Program-made: the position numbers and the translations under genes
Source of the DNA: a virus
DNA length: 44,937 nucleotides
IMG/VR virus record: IMGVR_UViG_3300019132_000012
Span: 64,001 to 108,937 of that record
Direction: 5' to 3' (one strand)
Notes under the pieces: model-generated
Seen by the model: only the letters and a program-made list of their open reading frames with translations
What the model was told of the DNA's origin: nothing
Databases searched by the model: none
Shown here: positions 1-7,292 of the stretch, one piece after another
How positions within the stretch are numbered: the first letter of the stretch is position 1
How the letters are laid out: the number at the start of each line of letters is the position of its first letter

Positions 1-2
1 TC

Positions 3-575
3 CAGCAGCAGCCGATGTCCGAGGACGGCGGACTCTTCAAGTCGTCCTGGTTCGACATCATCGAGCGCAACGAACTCCCCGCCAAGCGCACCCGCGTTCG
101 CGCCTGGGACTTGGCGGCCTCGACGGACGGCGACTGGACGGTCGGCGTGCTGATGTCGAAGGACACCGATGGTGTCTACTACATCGAGCATGTGACGCGC
201 TTCCGGGGCTTGCCGCTCCTGGTCGAGAAGAAAATCAAGGACTACGCCAAGGACGACGGTCGCGCCGTCAAGATCGTCCTTCCGCAAGACCCAGGCCAGG
301 CCGGTAAGAGCCAGGCCCAGGGCTTCATCCGCATGCTTGCAGGCTACCGCGTCAAGACGCAGCGCCCCACCGGCCCCAAGGACACCCGCGCCGCCGCCTT
401 CGCCGCTCAGTGCGAGGGCCGCAACGTCAAACTCGTCCGGGGCGGCTGGAACGACGCCTTCCTCGACGAGCTGGAGACCTTCCCGCTCGGCATCCACGAC
501 GACCAGGTCGACGCCGCAAGCGACGCCTTCAACGAACTGATCGGCCCCAAGCGGCCGATGATCATCGACTGGTAA
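3..575 (+). CDS. Terminase large subunit, C-terminal nuclease part (5' end cut by the window)
   Basis: The reading frame is open from the first bases, so the ATPase half lies outside the window and about 190 C-terminal residues are visible. They look like the RNase H-fold nuclease domain of phage terminases. An early acidic motif (AWDLAAS) is followed by a strand that ends in YYIEHV, then a glutamine/aspartate segment (LPQDPGQAGKS), and near the end the DDQVDAASDAF motif, which supplies the last metal-binding acidic residues. The family cuts concatemeric DNA and, with the portal, pumps it into the prohead. The portal gene follows after 11 bases, which supports the call. The ATG at base 15 is only an internal methionine. 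Confidence 0.9.
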   Translation, partial: QQQPMSEDGGLFKSSWFDIIERNELPAKRTRVRAWDLAASTDGDWTVGVLMSKDTDGVYYIEHVTRFRGLPLLVEKKIKDYAKDDGRAVKIVLPQDPGQAGKSQAQGFIRMLAGYRVKTQRPTGPKDTRAAAFAAQCEGRNVKLVRGGWNDAFLDELETFPLGIHDDQVDAASDAFNELIGPKRPMIIDW

Positions 576-586
576 AGGAATAGCAC

Positions 587-2095
587 ATGGCCGATGCCAA
601 TCCCGGCGAACTCTCGGCCGCCGCCTCCACGATGGCAGCCCGTACCAACATCATGCGGGCGGTCTATGGCGGTACCGAGACCATGCGGGAGCAGGGCGAA
701 ACATTCCTGCCCCGATATGAACGCGAAACGCAGGCGCGATGGCAGACGCGGCTCAATTCCACCTTCGCGGTCAACAAGTTGCGCGAGGCGGTGGATGCGG
801 CGTCAGCCAAGCCCTTCCGCACCATCCTTCAGGTGGTCAACACCGATCCCGATCTCGACGCGATGATCAAGGATATCGACCTGCAGGGTAATCACCTGCA
901 TGTGTTCGCGCACCAGTTCTTCAACGCTGGCCTGCTCGACTCGATGTCGCACATCCTGGTCGATCATCCCGACACCATCGACCTGCCGAATCTGGCGGCG
1001 CAGAAGGAAGCTGGCATCCGGCCCTACTGGAAGATGTACAAAAACCAGGATGTCGTCGCGGCCTATGACGAATATGTCGGCGGCGATACCCAATGCGTCC
1101 ACGTCCGTCTGAAGGGATCCCGTATCGAGCGGACGCCGGACTTCAAGGAGAAGGTCTGGAACCAGATCTACGTCATCGAGAAGGAGCTGGGCTCCCAGAA
1201 CGGTGTCGTGCAGCTCTACGAGCAGGAAGCCAACGGCGGCGGTGGCGAGTGGATCCGCGTCGCGGAAAAAGTCATCCCGATGATCGAGGTTCCCTTCGTC
1301 ACCTTCTATGCCGGTGACAAGGAAGCCGACTACGTCGCCCGCCCGGTGTTCATCGATCTCGCCTACAAGCAGATCGAGCACTGGCAATCCTCCTCGGATC
1401 AGCGTTCGATCCTGTCGGCGGCGCGTTTTCCGATGCTGGCGGCGTCCGGCGTCGAGATCTCGGCCGAGGACGAGCCGAACTTCGCGATTGGCCCGTACAA
1501 GGTGCTGTACTCGCCGGAGGCCAATGGCCGCTGGTACTACGTCGAGCCGAAGGGCACGGCCATCGAGACCGGACTCAAGGATCTCGAAATGCTCGAAATG
1601 CACATGGACATGATGGCGCTGAATCCCGTGACCGGGACGCATCGTCAGTATGTCCCGCAGAACGAGCGCAACATCCAGGAGACCCGCGTCCACTCGGTCG
1701 TTCACGACCTCACCATCGGGGCCCAGGACGCCATCGAGAAGGCGATCCGCTTCACCGGCAACTGGACGGGCCGGGACTACAGTCAGGTCGAAGTGATCCT
1801 CAACAAGGATTTCGCGTCGGCGGCCGATACCATGAAGGAGGTGGCGCAGCTGATCTCCCTGTGGGAGAAGCGCGGCATCACGCGCCAGACCCTGCTGCAG
1901 GAGGTCAAGAACCGCAACCTGCTGGGCGAGAGCGTGTCCATCTCCGACGAAGTGCGGCTGATGGAGATGGTCGACGCGCAATTGGGTCTCACGGCGGGCC
2001 AGGAAGGGGCAGGGGAGGGGGCGAACCCCGCCAAGGCCTCCCAGGAGCCTTCGAACTGGCCCAAAGGCCAGAACCGGCCCACGGCTCAGGTTTGA
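587..2095 (+). CDS. Portal protein (DUF4055-like)
   Basis: This 502-residue protein lies directly between the terminase and the head genes, the usual place and length for a portal. The N-terminal half has the look of the DUF4055 portal family: an arginine-rich RYERETQARWQTRL stretch, then a hydrophobic segment ending in ILVDHP. Portals form a twelve-subunit ring at one capsid vertex that binds terminase, passes DNA and carries the neck. The C-terminus (from about residue 475) is rich in Gly, Ala and Pro and probably disordered. The start has a fair ribosome site (AAGGAATAG) seven bases upstream. Assignment to this portal family, not another, is an inference from length, place and sequence style. 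Confidence 0.8.
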   Translation: MADANPGELSAAASTMAARTNIMRAVYGGTETMREQGETFLPRYERETQARWQTRLNSTFAVNKLREAVDAASAKPFRTILQVVNTDPDLDAMIKDIDLQGNHLHVFAHQFFNAGLLDSMSHILVDHPDTIDLPNLAAQKEAGIRPYWKMYKNQDVVAAYDEYVGGDTQCVHVRLKGSRIERTPDFKEKVWNQIYVIEKELGSQNGVVQLYEQEANGGGGEWIRVAEKVIPMIEVPFVTFYAGDKEADYVARPVFIDLAYKQIEHWQSSSDQRSILSAARFPMLAASGVEISAEDEPNFAIGPYKVLYSPEANGRWYYVEPKGTAIETGLKDLEMLEMHMDMMALNPVTGTHRQYVPQNERNIQETRVHSVVHDLTIGAQDAIEKAIRFTGNWTGRDYSQVEVILNKDFASAADTMKEVAQLISLWEKRGITRQTLLQEVKNRNLLGESVSISDEVRLMEMVDAQLGLTAGQEGAGEGANPAKASQEPSNWPKGQNRPTAQV

Positions 2096-2127
2096 CCCGC
2101 ATTCGTGCTCATGCTAATGCTTGCAGC

Positions 2128-2382
2128 ATGAAGCCGCAAATCTCACTCGTCGTCGACGGATACCAGTGTGACGCCTGCACCAAGCGGCAGGGTACGCCGG
2201 TTCGCGAGCTGGTCCGCATGATCCCCCGCGCGGTGATCATGAACGGCAAGCTCGTCGGCGACGAGTGGTATTGCTGCCCGATCTGCTTCGAGCCCAAGGC
2301 CGAGGTCAAGACCCGGAGGATGCGAGGACATGGCGAACCCGAACGGCCCCAGCGACAGCGGAAAGCCGCAGCCAAACCCTAA
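2128..2382 (+). CDS. Small zinc-ribbon-like protein
   Basis: This 84-residue protein has two cysteine pairs, CDAC near residue 13 and CCPIC near residue 51, spaced as in a four-cysteine zinc ribbon. The tail is basic (RRMRGHGEPERPQRQRK). Its function is not recognised; such small zinc proteins in phages may bind nucleic acid or host proteins. The start was chosen at the ATG that precedes the zinc-binding part. No strong ribosome site precedes it, and upstream codons in the same frame belong to a shadow of the portal gene. A degenerate copy of the dispersed TTTGC motif (GCTAATGCTTGC) lies just before the start. The end overlaps the next small gene by 53 bases. Confidence 0.65.
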   Translation: MKPQISLVVDGYQCDACTKRQGTPVRELVRMIPRAVIMNGKLVGDEWYCCPICFEPKAEVKTRRMRGHGEPERPQRQRKAAAKP

Positions 2383-2500
2383 CTGGGGCGGGCTCATCGC
2401 GCTGTTTGGCTTCGCCGGACTGCTGTGCTTTGCCCTCTACTGGGTGCTGCAGCCGATCCTGTACGCCTTTTTTGGCTTTTTCCGCGCCCTGCACGGCTGA
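2330..2500 (+). CDS. Small single-pass membrane protein
   Basis: This 56-residue gene overlaps the end of the zinc-ribbon gene in another frame. A GGAGGA ribosome site lies nine bases before the ATG, inside the upstream gene. The N-terminal 19 residues are polar and rich in Asn, Pro and Gly. Residues 20-50 form one long hydrophobic segment (LIALFGFAGLLCFALYWVL and on) that should cross the membrane. No function is recognised. The clear ribosome site and the hydrophobic profile support a real gene, but the overlap and small size leave doubt. Confidence 0.55.
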   Translation: MANPNGPSDSGKPQPNPNWGGLIALFGFAGLLCFALYWVLQPILYAFFGFFRALHG

Positions 2501-2505
2501 AGGGC

Positions 2506-2534
2506 TTGACAAATGCTTCGATTTGTGCATTCGT
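2506..2534 (+). promoter_or_regulatory. Sigma70-like promoter, -35 strong and -10 weak
   Basis: A perfect TTGACA (2506-2511) is followed after 17 bases by ATTCGT, a poor -10. The spacer ends in TTTGTGC, and the same layout recurs at two minus-strand promoters (TTGTCA, about 10 bases, then a TTTGYGC element, then the -10). A full copy of the 16-bp inverted repeat lies just downstream. Confidence 0.5.
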
Positions 2535-2535
2535 A

Positions 2536-2551
2536 TTTGCTTAAATGCAAA
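2536..2551 (+). promoter_or_regulatory. 16-bp inverted-repeat motif, copy 1
   Basis: TTTGCTTAAATGCAAA, with half-sites TTTGC and GCAAA around six bases. It lies 11 bases before the GTG start of the next gene and overlaps the approach to its GGAG ribosome site. A TTTGTGCATTCG half copy lies at 2522-2533. Confidence 0.75.
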
Positions 2552-2562
2552 TGGAGTGCCTG

Positions 2563-2847
2563 GTGCAAATGTACGAGCGTAAATCAACTCTCGCGCAGGC
2601 CTGGCGCGTGCCCGATCTGGGTTCTCCGGCCGATGAGCCTGCCCCGAAATGGTTGATCGACGCCTTGCAGACCGAGCGCATCCTCGTCAACTCCCTCGGC
2701 GGCCTCTCGCTCTACGAGCAGAACCGCACGCTGACCGCCCTGCCGGGGGACTATGTCGTCTACAATGACGACGACACCTTTGAATTCTGCACGGCAACCG
2801 AGTTCACACACAAATTCAACCTTCTCGACGTTAGCCAAGCAGCATAA
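2563..2847 (+). CDS. Hypothetical small phage protein, PGDxxV-type
   Basis: This 94-residue protein has a C-terminal segment (LPGDYVVYNDDDTFEFCTATEF) that resembles a widespread family of small phage proteins containing PGDW-like motifs followed by a F(x)PCKPDIF-type ending. No biochemical role is known to me. The start is set at a GTG six bases after GGAG; an ATG two codons later is possible. Two in-frame ATGs upstream lie inside the regulatory repeat and lack a ribosome site. A strong terminator follows. Confidence 0.7.
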   Translation: MQMYERKSTLAQAWRVPDLGSPADEPAPKWLIDALQTERILVNSLGGLSLYEQNRTLTALPGDYVVYNDDDTFEFCTATEFTHKFNLLDVSQAA

Positions 2848-2882
2848 CCCGCTTCGTCCGCGAAGCCTCTCCACAGCAGAAG

Positions 2883-2916
2883 CCCTGCCGCGACCCTCGC
2901 GGCGGGGTTTTTCTTT
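2883..2916 (+). terminator. Rho-independent terminator
   Basis: An 11-bp stem (CCCTGCCGCGA pairing with TCGCGGCGGGG, one G-T pair) with a CCC loop is followed by TTTTTCTTT. It ends the small-gene cluster transcribed from the 2506 promoter. Confidence 0.85.
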
Positions 2917-2929
2917 GTCGGATCCGATC

Positions 2930-3166
2930 ATGCCCGAATATTTCTGGAATGCCGCGAAAGCCTATCTCTGGAATATCTTCGTGGCGCTCGACCAGCTCGC
3001 GAACGCGCTTCTCGGCGGGTTTCCCGACGAAACGATTTCTTCACGCGCGGCCAAGGCCCAACGGAGCGGGAAGCTCTGGGGCTGCGTGCTGTGCCGCCTT
3101 CTTCACCTCATCGATTCCGATCACTGCGAGAAACACATCGAACTCGATGAAGGTCACCCGATCTGA
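2930..3166 (+). CDS. Conserved hypothetical phage protein with two CxxC-like cysteines
   Basis: This 78-residue protein begins with an aromatic, hydrophobic segment (YFWNAAKAYLWNIFVALDQLANALLGG). An invariant-looking stretch follows (DETISSRAAKA), then WGCVLCRLLHLIDSDHC. I recognise this arrangement from many uncharacterised phage proteins of about 70-80 residues but know no function. The three cysteines and the histidine could hold a metal. The ATG lies after the terminator; no strong ribosome site precedes it. The gene ends two bases before a tRNA gene, so the two are probably co-transcribed. Confidence 0.7.
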   Translation: MPEYFWNAAKAYLWNIFVALDQLANALLGGFPDETISSRAAKAQRSGKLWGCVLCRLLHLIDSDHCEKHIELDEGHPI

Positions 3167-3167
3167 C

Positions 3168-3251
3168 GGGTAGGCTGGGCACGAGTGAGCCCAACGGTCT
3201 GTAAAACCGCCGCATACGCTGTAGAGGTGCGAATTCCTCTCCTGCCCACCA
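3168..3251 (+). tRNA. tRNA-Tyr (anticodon GTA), phage-encoded, slightly atypical
   Basis: The 84 bases fold as a class II tRNA. The 7-bp acceptor stem is GGGTAGG with CCTGCCC (one T-G pair). The D stem is GGGC/GCCC, and the anticodon stem is CGGT/ACCG around CTGTAAA with anticodon GTA at 3201-3203. A variable arm is followed by the T stem AGAGG/CCTCT and an encoded ACCA end. Oddities: the T loop reads TGCGAATT, eight bases not seven and without the usual TTC, and the D loop lacks the GG pair. It may help translate Tyr codons or replace a cleaved host tRNA. The gene starts two bases after a CDS. Confidence 0.75.
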
Positions 3252-3506
3252 ACAAATTCCCTTCGCGCTCCAGGGTCCACCTCCTCCCTGTCGAGTGCGA
3301 TTGCAGCGGTCTCCGTCCGCATCCCGCACTGACCAGACGGACAGAGATATCCAAGCGCTTGCCGCACGCCCGAGCCGCCGCTGCACCCCATTCCTCGCAC
3401 GAGGATCAACCGACCCTCGGCGGGACGCCGGGGTCTTCTTTACCACCAGGGACCAGCCAGGGACGGGACGTCTCCTGCGCATGCTCCCGCATTCACGGGA
3501 TGTGAA
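3252..3506 (+). other. Non-coding, structured stretch before the head operon
   Basis: No convincing reading frame is present. The stretch contains several inverted repeats: GTGCG/CGCAC, TCCGTC/GACGGA, and a terminator-like hairpin at about 3411-3440 (GACCC-T-CGGCG, GGA, CGCCG-GGGTC) followed by TTCTTT. It may hold the processing tail of the tRNA, a terminator and the leader of the scaffold mRNA, or an unknown small RNA. Confidence 0.4.
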
Positions 3507-4385
3507 ATGCCTCTCAATGCAGTCGTTGCAGACATCAATTCGGTCGATGAATCCGTTCGCGGATTCTACAAGGAGGCGGACGGGAAGTTCGTGCTCGATG
3601 TGGCCGCCACCGATGGCTTTGCACTTGAAAACGTCACCGGCCTCAAGACCGCCGTCTCCAAGGAGCGCAAGCGGGCCGACGATGCCGAGACCAATCTGAA
3701 GGCCTTCGAGGGCCTCGACGCCAATGCCGCCAGGGCCGCCCTTCAGGCGCTCCAGGAATACGGCGACATCACCCCTCAGAAGGCGAAGGAAGCCATCGAC
3801 ACCGCAACGCGACTGTCGGCATTCGATCCCGAAAAAGAGGCAGACAAGATCGCCGAGCAGAAGCTCAAGGACCGCGAGACCCAGCTCAAGACCGTGTTCG
3901 ATCAGCAGATCGCCGATCTGACCGCGAAGCTGGAAGCGGCCCAGAAGACCTCTGACGGCCTGAAAGGACAGCTCCACAACCTGATGATCGACAACGTCGT
4001 CAAGACGGAGCTGGCGGCACTGAATCCCCTGGACGATGCGCGGGATGCCATCGAACTCGTGGCAAAGCAGGCGATCCGCCTCACCGAGAAGGACGGCCAG
4101 GTTATCGTCGAAGTCGTGGATGGCCAGGGCCTCCCCCGCCTCAACAACGACCTCTCGCCGATGACGGTCGGTCAGTATCTCGCCGAGCTGCGCGAGACCA
4201 AGCCCGGTCTGTTCAAGCCCGACCCGATCCAGGGTCTCGGCACCAAGCCCGGTCACAACTCTCCCCCGGCTTCCACGACCACCAATCCGTGGAAGAAGGA
4301 GACCCGGAACCTCACCGAGCAGATGAGGATCCTCAAAGAAAACCCCGAACTCGCCAAGCGATTGAAGGCAGAAGCGGGCGCTTAA
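3507..4385 (+). CDS. Capsid scaffolding protein
   Basis: This 292-residue protein lies directly before the major capsid gene. Residues about 45-155 are strongly charged and helical, with long Lys/Glu/Ala heptads (ERKRADDAETNLKAFEG; KLKDRETQLKTVFDQQIADL), as in phage scaffolds that form coiled-coil rods. The C-terminus is Pro-rich and then basic, which in scaffolds contacts the coat protein. It should guide coat assembly and leave before or during DNA packaging. A protease was not seen, so it probably exits whole. The start has only a weak GGGA ribosome site. Assignment rests on place, composition and length. Confidence 0.8.
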   Translation: MPLNAVVADINSVDESVRGFYKEADGKFVLDVAATDGFALENVTGLKTAVSKERKRADDAETNLKAFEGLDANAARAALQALQEYGDITPQKAKEAIDTATRLSAFDPEKEADKIAEQKLKDRETQLKTVFDQQIADLTAKLEAAQKTSDGLKGQLHNLMIDNVVKTELAALNPLDDARDAIELVAKQAIRLTEKDGQVIVEVVDGQGLPRLNNDLSPMTVGQYLAELRETKPGLFKPDPIQGLGTKPGHNSPPASTTTNPWKKETRNLTEQMRILKENPELAKRLKAEAGA

Positions 4386-4396
4386 TCGCGCCCTCA

Positions 4397-4412
4397 TTTG
4401 CTTGAATGCAAA
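4397..4412 (+). promoter_or_regulatory. 16-bp inverted-repeat motif, copy 2 (capsid type)
   Basis: TTTGCTTGAATGCAAA, 31 bases before the major capsid ATG. It is identical to the copy at 5425. No -35 box is seen at a suitable distance. Confidence 0.8.
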
Positions 4413-4443
4413 CGCTGGCGGCCAACCACGAGAAGAGTAACAG

Positions 4444-5421
4444 ATGGCTGCAACTAGCCTCGCACAAATGATTGTGCCGGAGGAGTTCAACGACTACGTC
4501 CAGAACGTCTCCACCGAAAAGAACGTGCTGCTCACCAGCGGCATCGCGACCGACATGTCGGCCGAGATCGATGCCCAGCTCGAAGGCACCACGGTCAACA
4601 TGCCTCACTTCAACGATCTCGACTCCGAGCTTGAGGATGTCGTGATCGACGACACCAAGGATCTGACGGTCGACGGCATCACGACCGGCCAGGACGTGGC
4701 CGTGAAGTTGCTCCGGGCCAAGGCCTTCGGCTCGACCGACCTGGCTGGCGACCTCGCTGGCGCTGATCCGATGGCCGCCATCGGCAACCGCTTCGGCACC
4801 TACTGGAACCGCCGCGACCAGCGCACCGTGCTGTCGATCCTGGCGGGCGCCATGGGCTCGGCCTCGATGGCCTCGAACGTCAACGACATCTCCGCTGGCG
4901 TCGGCGCTGCCGCCCAGTTCGACGTCGACTCGTTCATCGACTCCACCTTCCTGCTCGGCGACGAGGCCGGTGGCCTGACCGCCGTCGCCGTCCACTCGCT
5001 CACCCTCAAGGCGATGGTGAAGGCCGATCTCATCGACTTCATCCCCGACTCCCAGGGCAAGCTCACCATCCCGACCTACCTCGGCAAGACCGTCCTCGTC
5101 GACGACTCGATGCCGACCTCCGGCACGGGCGTGGACACGATCTTCACGACCTACATCTTCGGCGCTGGCGCTCTCGGCTTCGGCTCGCGCTCCCCGAAGG
5201 TTCCGGTCGGCGTGGGCCGTGACGAGCTGAAGGGCATGGGTCAGGAATACATCGTCCACCGCCGCCAGTTCGTGTACCACCCGCGTGGTATCCGCTGGAT
5301 CGGCACGGCCGCTGGCCCGACGCCCACGAATGCCGAACTGGCGAACCCCGCCAACTGGCAGCGCGTGTTCGAGGCGAAGCAGATCCGCATCGTCGCCTTC
5401 AAGCACAAGCTCGCTGCGTAA
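4444..5421 (+). CDS. Major capsid protein
   Basis: This 325-residue protein follows the scaffold and has the features of a coat protein: an even mix of beta and helical segments, few cysteines and strong C-rich codon bias. The N-terminus (LAQMIVPEEFNDYVQNVSTEKNVL) and the middle segment (FGSTDLAGDLAGADPMAAIGNRFGTYWNRRDQRTVLSIL) match the long-helix region of the P22/HK97-like coat family used with a separate scaffold. A GARG-type C-terminal ending (GIRWIG) is typical of these coats. It builds the icosahedral shell. The ribosome site is AAGAG, eight bases from the ATG. Confidence 0.9.
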   Translation: MAATSLAQMIVPEEFNDYVQNVSTEKNVLLTSGIATDMSAEIDAQLEGTTVNMPHFNDLDSELEDVVIDDTKDLTVDGITTGQDVAVKLLRAKAFGSTDLAGDLAGADPMAAIGNRFGTYWNRRDQRTVLSILAGAMGSASMASNVNDISAGVGAAAQFDVDSFIDSTFLLGDEAGGLTAVAVHSLTLKAMVKADLIDFIPDSQGKLTIPTYLGKTVLVDDSMPTSGTGVDTIFTTYIFGAGALGFGSRSPKVPVGVGRDELKGMGQEYIVHRRQFVYHPRGIRWIGTAAGPTPTNAELANPANWQRVFEAKQIRIVAFKHKLAA

Positions 5422-5424
5422 GCG

Positions 5425-5440
5425 TTTGCTTGAATGCAAA
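5425..5440 (+). promoter_or_regulatory. 16-bp inverted-repeat motif, copy 3 (capsid type)
   Basis: TTTGCTTGAATGCAAA, starting four bases after the capsid stop codon and 45 bases before the next ATG. Identical over 16 bases to copy 2. Confidence 0.8.
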
Positions 5441-5444
5441 TTCA

Positions 5445-5466
5445 CCCCCGGCCTGAGCGCCGGGGG
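5445..5466 (+). other. Perfect G+C hairpin without a T-run
   Basis: CCCCCGGC pairs perfectly with GCCGGGGG around a six-base loop. It is followed by CTGATG, not by Ts, so it is not a classical terminator. It may stop mRNA decay after the capsid gene or attenuate transcription. Confidence 0.6.
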
Positions 5467-5485
5467 CTGATGTCAGGAGACACCG

Positions 5486-5800
5486 ATGAACATCAAGGGT
5501 TATCGCGCCCGCGAGCGGGCCGCCAAGGAGCGCCGCGAACGCCGCCTGGTCTCGCCCGAGATCCGCGCCCAGCGTGCCGCCATGCTCGAAAAGCAGCAGA
5601 AGATCGCCGCCGAGGCCGAGGCCGCCCGCTTCGAGACCCCCGCGCAGCTCGCCGCCAAGGAAGTTGCCGCCAAGGAGGCTCTCGCCAAGGCCGCCCAGGA
5701 AGCCGCCGAGAAAGCCGAGCGCGAAGCCGCGCAGAAGGCCGAGGACGAGGCTGCGGCCAAGAAGTCCAAGTCCAAGAAGGCCGACAAGACCGAGGCTTAA
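5486..5800 (+). CDS. Ala/Lys/Glu-rich helical protein
   Basis: This 104-residue protein is almost all Ala, Lys, Glu and Arg. It should be one long charged helix, possibly a coiled coil, with repeats of the type AAKEA/AEKAEREAAQKAEDEA from about residue 45 to 95 and a lysine-rich tail. No function is recognised. Its position, between the major capsid gene and the head-completion genes, suggests a virion or assembly role such as a minor scaffold or capsid decoration. A good ribosome site (AGGAGA) precedes the ATG by seven bases. Confidence 0.7.
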   Translation: MNIKGYRARERAAKERRERRLVSPEIRAQRAAMLEKQQKIAAEAEAARFETPAQLAAKEVAAKEALAKAAQEAAEKAEREAAQKAEDEAAAKKSKSKKADKTEA

Positions 5801-5817
5801 ACCAACAGGATTGATCC

Positions 5818-6243
5818 ATGCCCTATGCGTCACAGCAAGACATCGTAGACCTGTACGGCATGGACCTCCTGCTGCGGGTCTCTGATCACGACAAGGATCA
5901 GGTGCCCGATCCCCAGATCGTCGAGATGGGCCTGAAAGGCGCGGACGAGATCTGCGACGCCTATCTCTCGGCGCAATACACGGTGCCCGTGACCCCGGTT
6001 CCCGGTGTGGTCCGCACCTGCGCCATCGATATCGCCGTCTACAAGATGGCCATGGACCGCCCCCGTCGCACCGACGAGATGCGGGTCCGCTATGAGGACG
6101 CGCTGAAGCTCCTCGAAAAGATTTCCACCGGCAAGGTCGGCCTGGGTGTGCCGCCTGTCGATCCTGACGGCGACGGCCCTGCCGGTCCCGTCGATCCCAA
6201 CATCAAGCGGCGTGGCCGGATCTTCGACATCGGGAGAGGCTGA
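5818..6243 (+). CDS. Head-completion / connector protein, Mu gp36-like (DUF1320)
   Basis: This 141-residue protein opens with YASQQDIVDLYGMDLL and has a middle segment (GADEICDAYLSAQYTVPVTPVPGVVRTCAIDIAVYKM) characteristic of the DUF1320/Mu gp36 family. These are small, mostly helical proteins that sit at the portal and form the upper neck ring. The C-terminal 30 residues are Gly/Pro/Asp-rich. The stop codon overlaps the next start by one base (TGATG), so translation of the two is probably coupled. AACAGGA ahead of the ATG can act as ribosome site. Confidence 0.8.
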   Translation: MPYASQQDIVDLYGMDLLLRVSDHDKDQVPDPQIVEMGLKGADEICDAYLSAQYTVPVTPVPGVVRTCAIDIAVYKMAMDRPRRTDEMRVRYEDALKLLEKISTGKVGLGVPPVDPDGDGPAGPVDPNIKRRGRIFDIGRG

Positions 6244-6698
6244 TGTTCAAGACAACCGTCCGGTTCAACACCAGGGAGATGACGCAGCGCCTGCGCAATC
6301 TCCTCGATGCCTACGAGTTCGGTCTCAAGCCCGCGTTTCAGGAAGCGGCGGACTACATGGTCCGTTCGACCAAGAACCGGATCTACCGCAATCTCGGCGA
6401 TCCTGACGGCGAGCCGTGGCCGGAGCTGTCCGACGCGACCGCCAAGCGCAAAGGACATCGTCGCCCGTTGATCGATACCGGCACGCTCGCCGAGACGATC
6501 CAGGCGATCCACGTCACCAATTCCGGCTTTACCATCCGTGCGCCCGCCCGGAACAAGGACGGCGAGATGTACGGCAAGTTTCACCAGCACGGCCTGGGCG
6601 TTCCGCAGCGCCGCTTCCTCGGCTTCTCCGAGACGAACGAGCGCCGGATCGAGAAGATCCTGGCCGAGCACATCCGCAGGGCCATTCACGGAGGCTAA
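6243..6698 (+). CDS. Phage virion morphogenesis protein (Mu gpG / tail-completion like)
   Basis: This 151-residue protein matches the virion morphogenesis family in layout. A basic helical N-terminus is followed by WPELSDATAKRKG, the conserved DTGTLAETI segment (here LIDTGTLAETIQAIHV), a short strand region with the phrase KFHQHGLG, and VPQRRFLGFSE near the end. Family members terminate the head-tail joint before tail attachment. It is coupled to the gene before it by a TGATG overlap and is followed by the gp37-like gene, as in Mu-type head-completion operons. Confidence 0.85.
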   Translation: MFKTTVRFNTREMTQRLRNLLDAYEFGLKPAFQEAADYMVRSTKNRIYRNLGDPDGEPWPELSDATAKRKGHRRPLIDTGTLAETIQAIHVTNSGFTIRAPARNKDGEMYGKFHQHGLGVPQRRFLGFSETNERRIEKILAEHIRRAIHGG

Positions 6699-6701
6699 GG
6701 C

Positions 6702-7292
6702 ATGAGCAGCATCGTCGCCTTCCGCGAACGGATCATGGAGGAGATCAGAACCAGGATTACCGATCTCTACGAGGTCAACTGGTACGACGGCATCTTCGAT
6801 GAGAATGATCTCGTCGACTGGTCGCACAAGACGCCAGCCGCCTATGTGTCTGTTCTGGTCAATACCGATACCCAGCATCACGCGACCGGCGAGCTGAACG
6901 TGCCGCTGCGCTGCGTGGTGGTGGTGCTCGATTCCGACACCCATGAGCCCCGCAACGCCGACGAGCGGATCTGGAAGATCTGCGAAGACATCGGCGTGCT
7001 CGCCAACCGCAATACCTTCGGCGACCCGCACGCGGGCAATGCCACCAAGATCAAGTTCCAGCGCCTGGTTCACCCGGAGCTGCGGCGCGAGGGCGTCGCG
7101 GTCGGCCTGGTCGAATGGCAATCCATCCTGACGCTCGGCATCAACCAGGTCGAGCGGCGCGACTTCGTCTGGCATGACGGCCGGAAGGTCACCCAGCATC
7201 CCCGCGCCCGCATCCTCGGTTATGCCGATGTGGAGCTGGGCCCGATCAGCGGTCGCGACACCGTCGACCTGACCCCAGAGGAAGGCACATGA
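6702..7292 (+). CDS. Mu gp37-like protein (DUF1834-type), neck/tail terminator candidate
   Basis: This 196-residue protein stands where Mu-like phages keep the DUF1834/gp37 gene, right after the morphogenesis protein. It begins with a helix (FRERIMEEIRTRITDLYEVNW). Strands follow around AAYVSVLVNTDTQHHATGELNVPLRCVVVVL, then helical WKICEDIGVLANRNTFG and a C-terminal beta segment. That pattern fits a tail-terminator or neck fold. It overlaps the spike gene by four bases (ATGA). The family call rests on place and general pattern. Confidence 0.6.
   Translation: MSSIVAFRERIMEEIRTRITDLYEVNWYDGIFDENDLVDWSHKTPAAYVSVLVNTDTQHHATGELNVPLRCVVVVLDSDTHEPRNADERIWKICEDIGVLANRNTFGDPHAGNATKIKFQRLVHPELRREGVAVGLVEWQSILTLGINQVERRDFVWHDGRKVTQHPRARILGYADVELGPISGRDTVDLTPEEGT

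Noticed and set aside
3108-5445. Long minus-strand frames opposite scaffold and capsid genes
   Set aside because: Same shadow effect; they lack ribosome sites and would interrupt a clean head operon.
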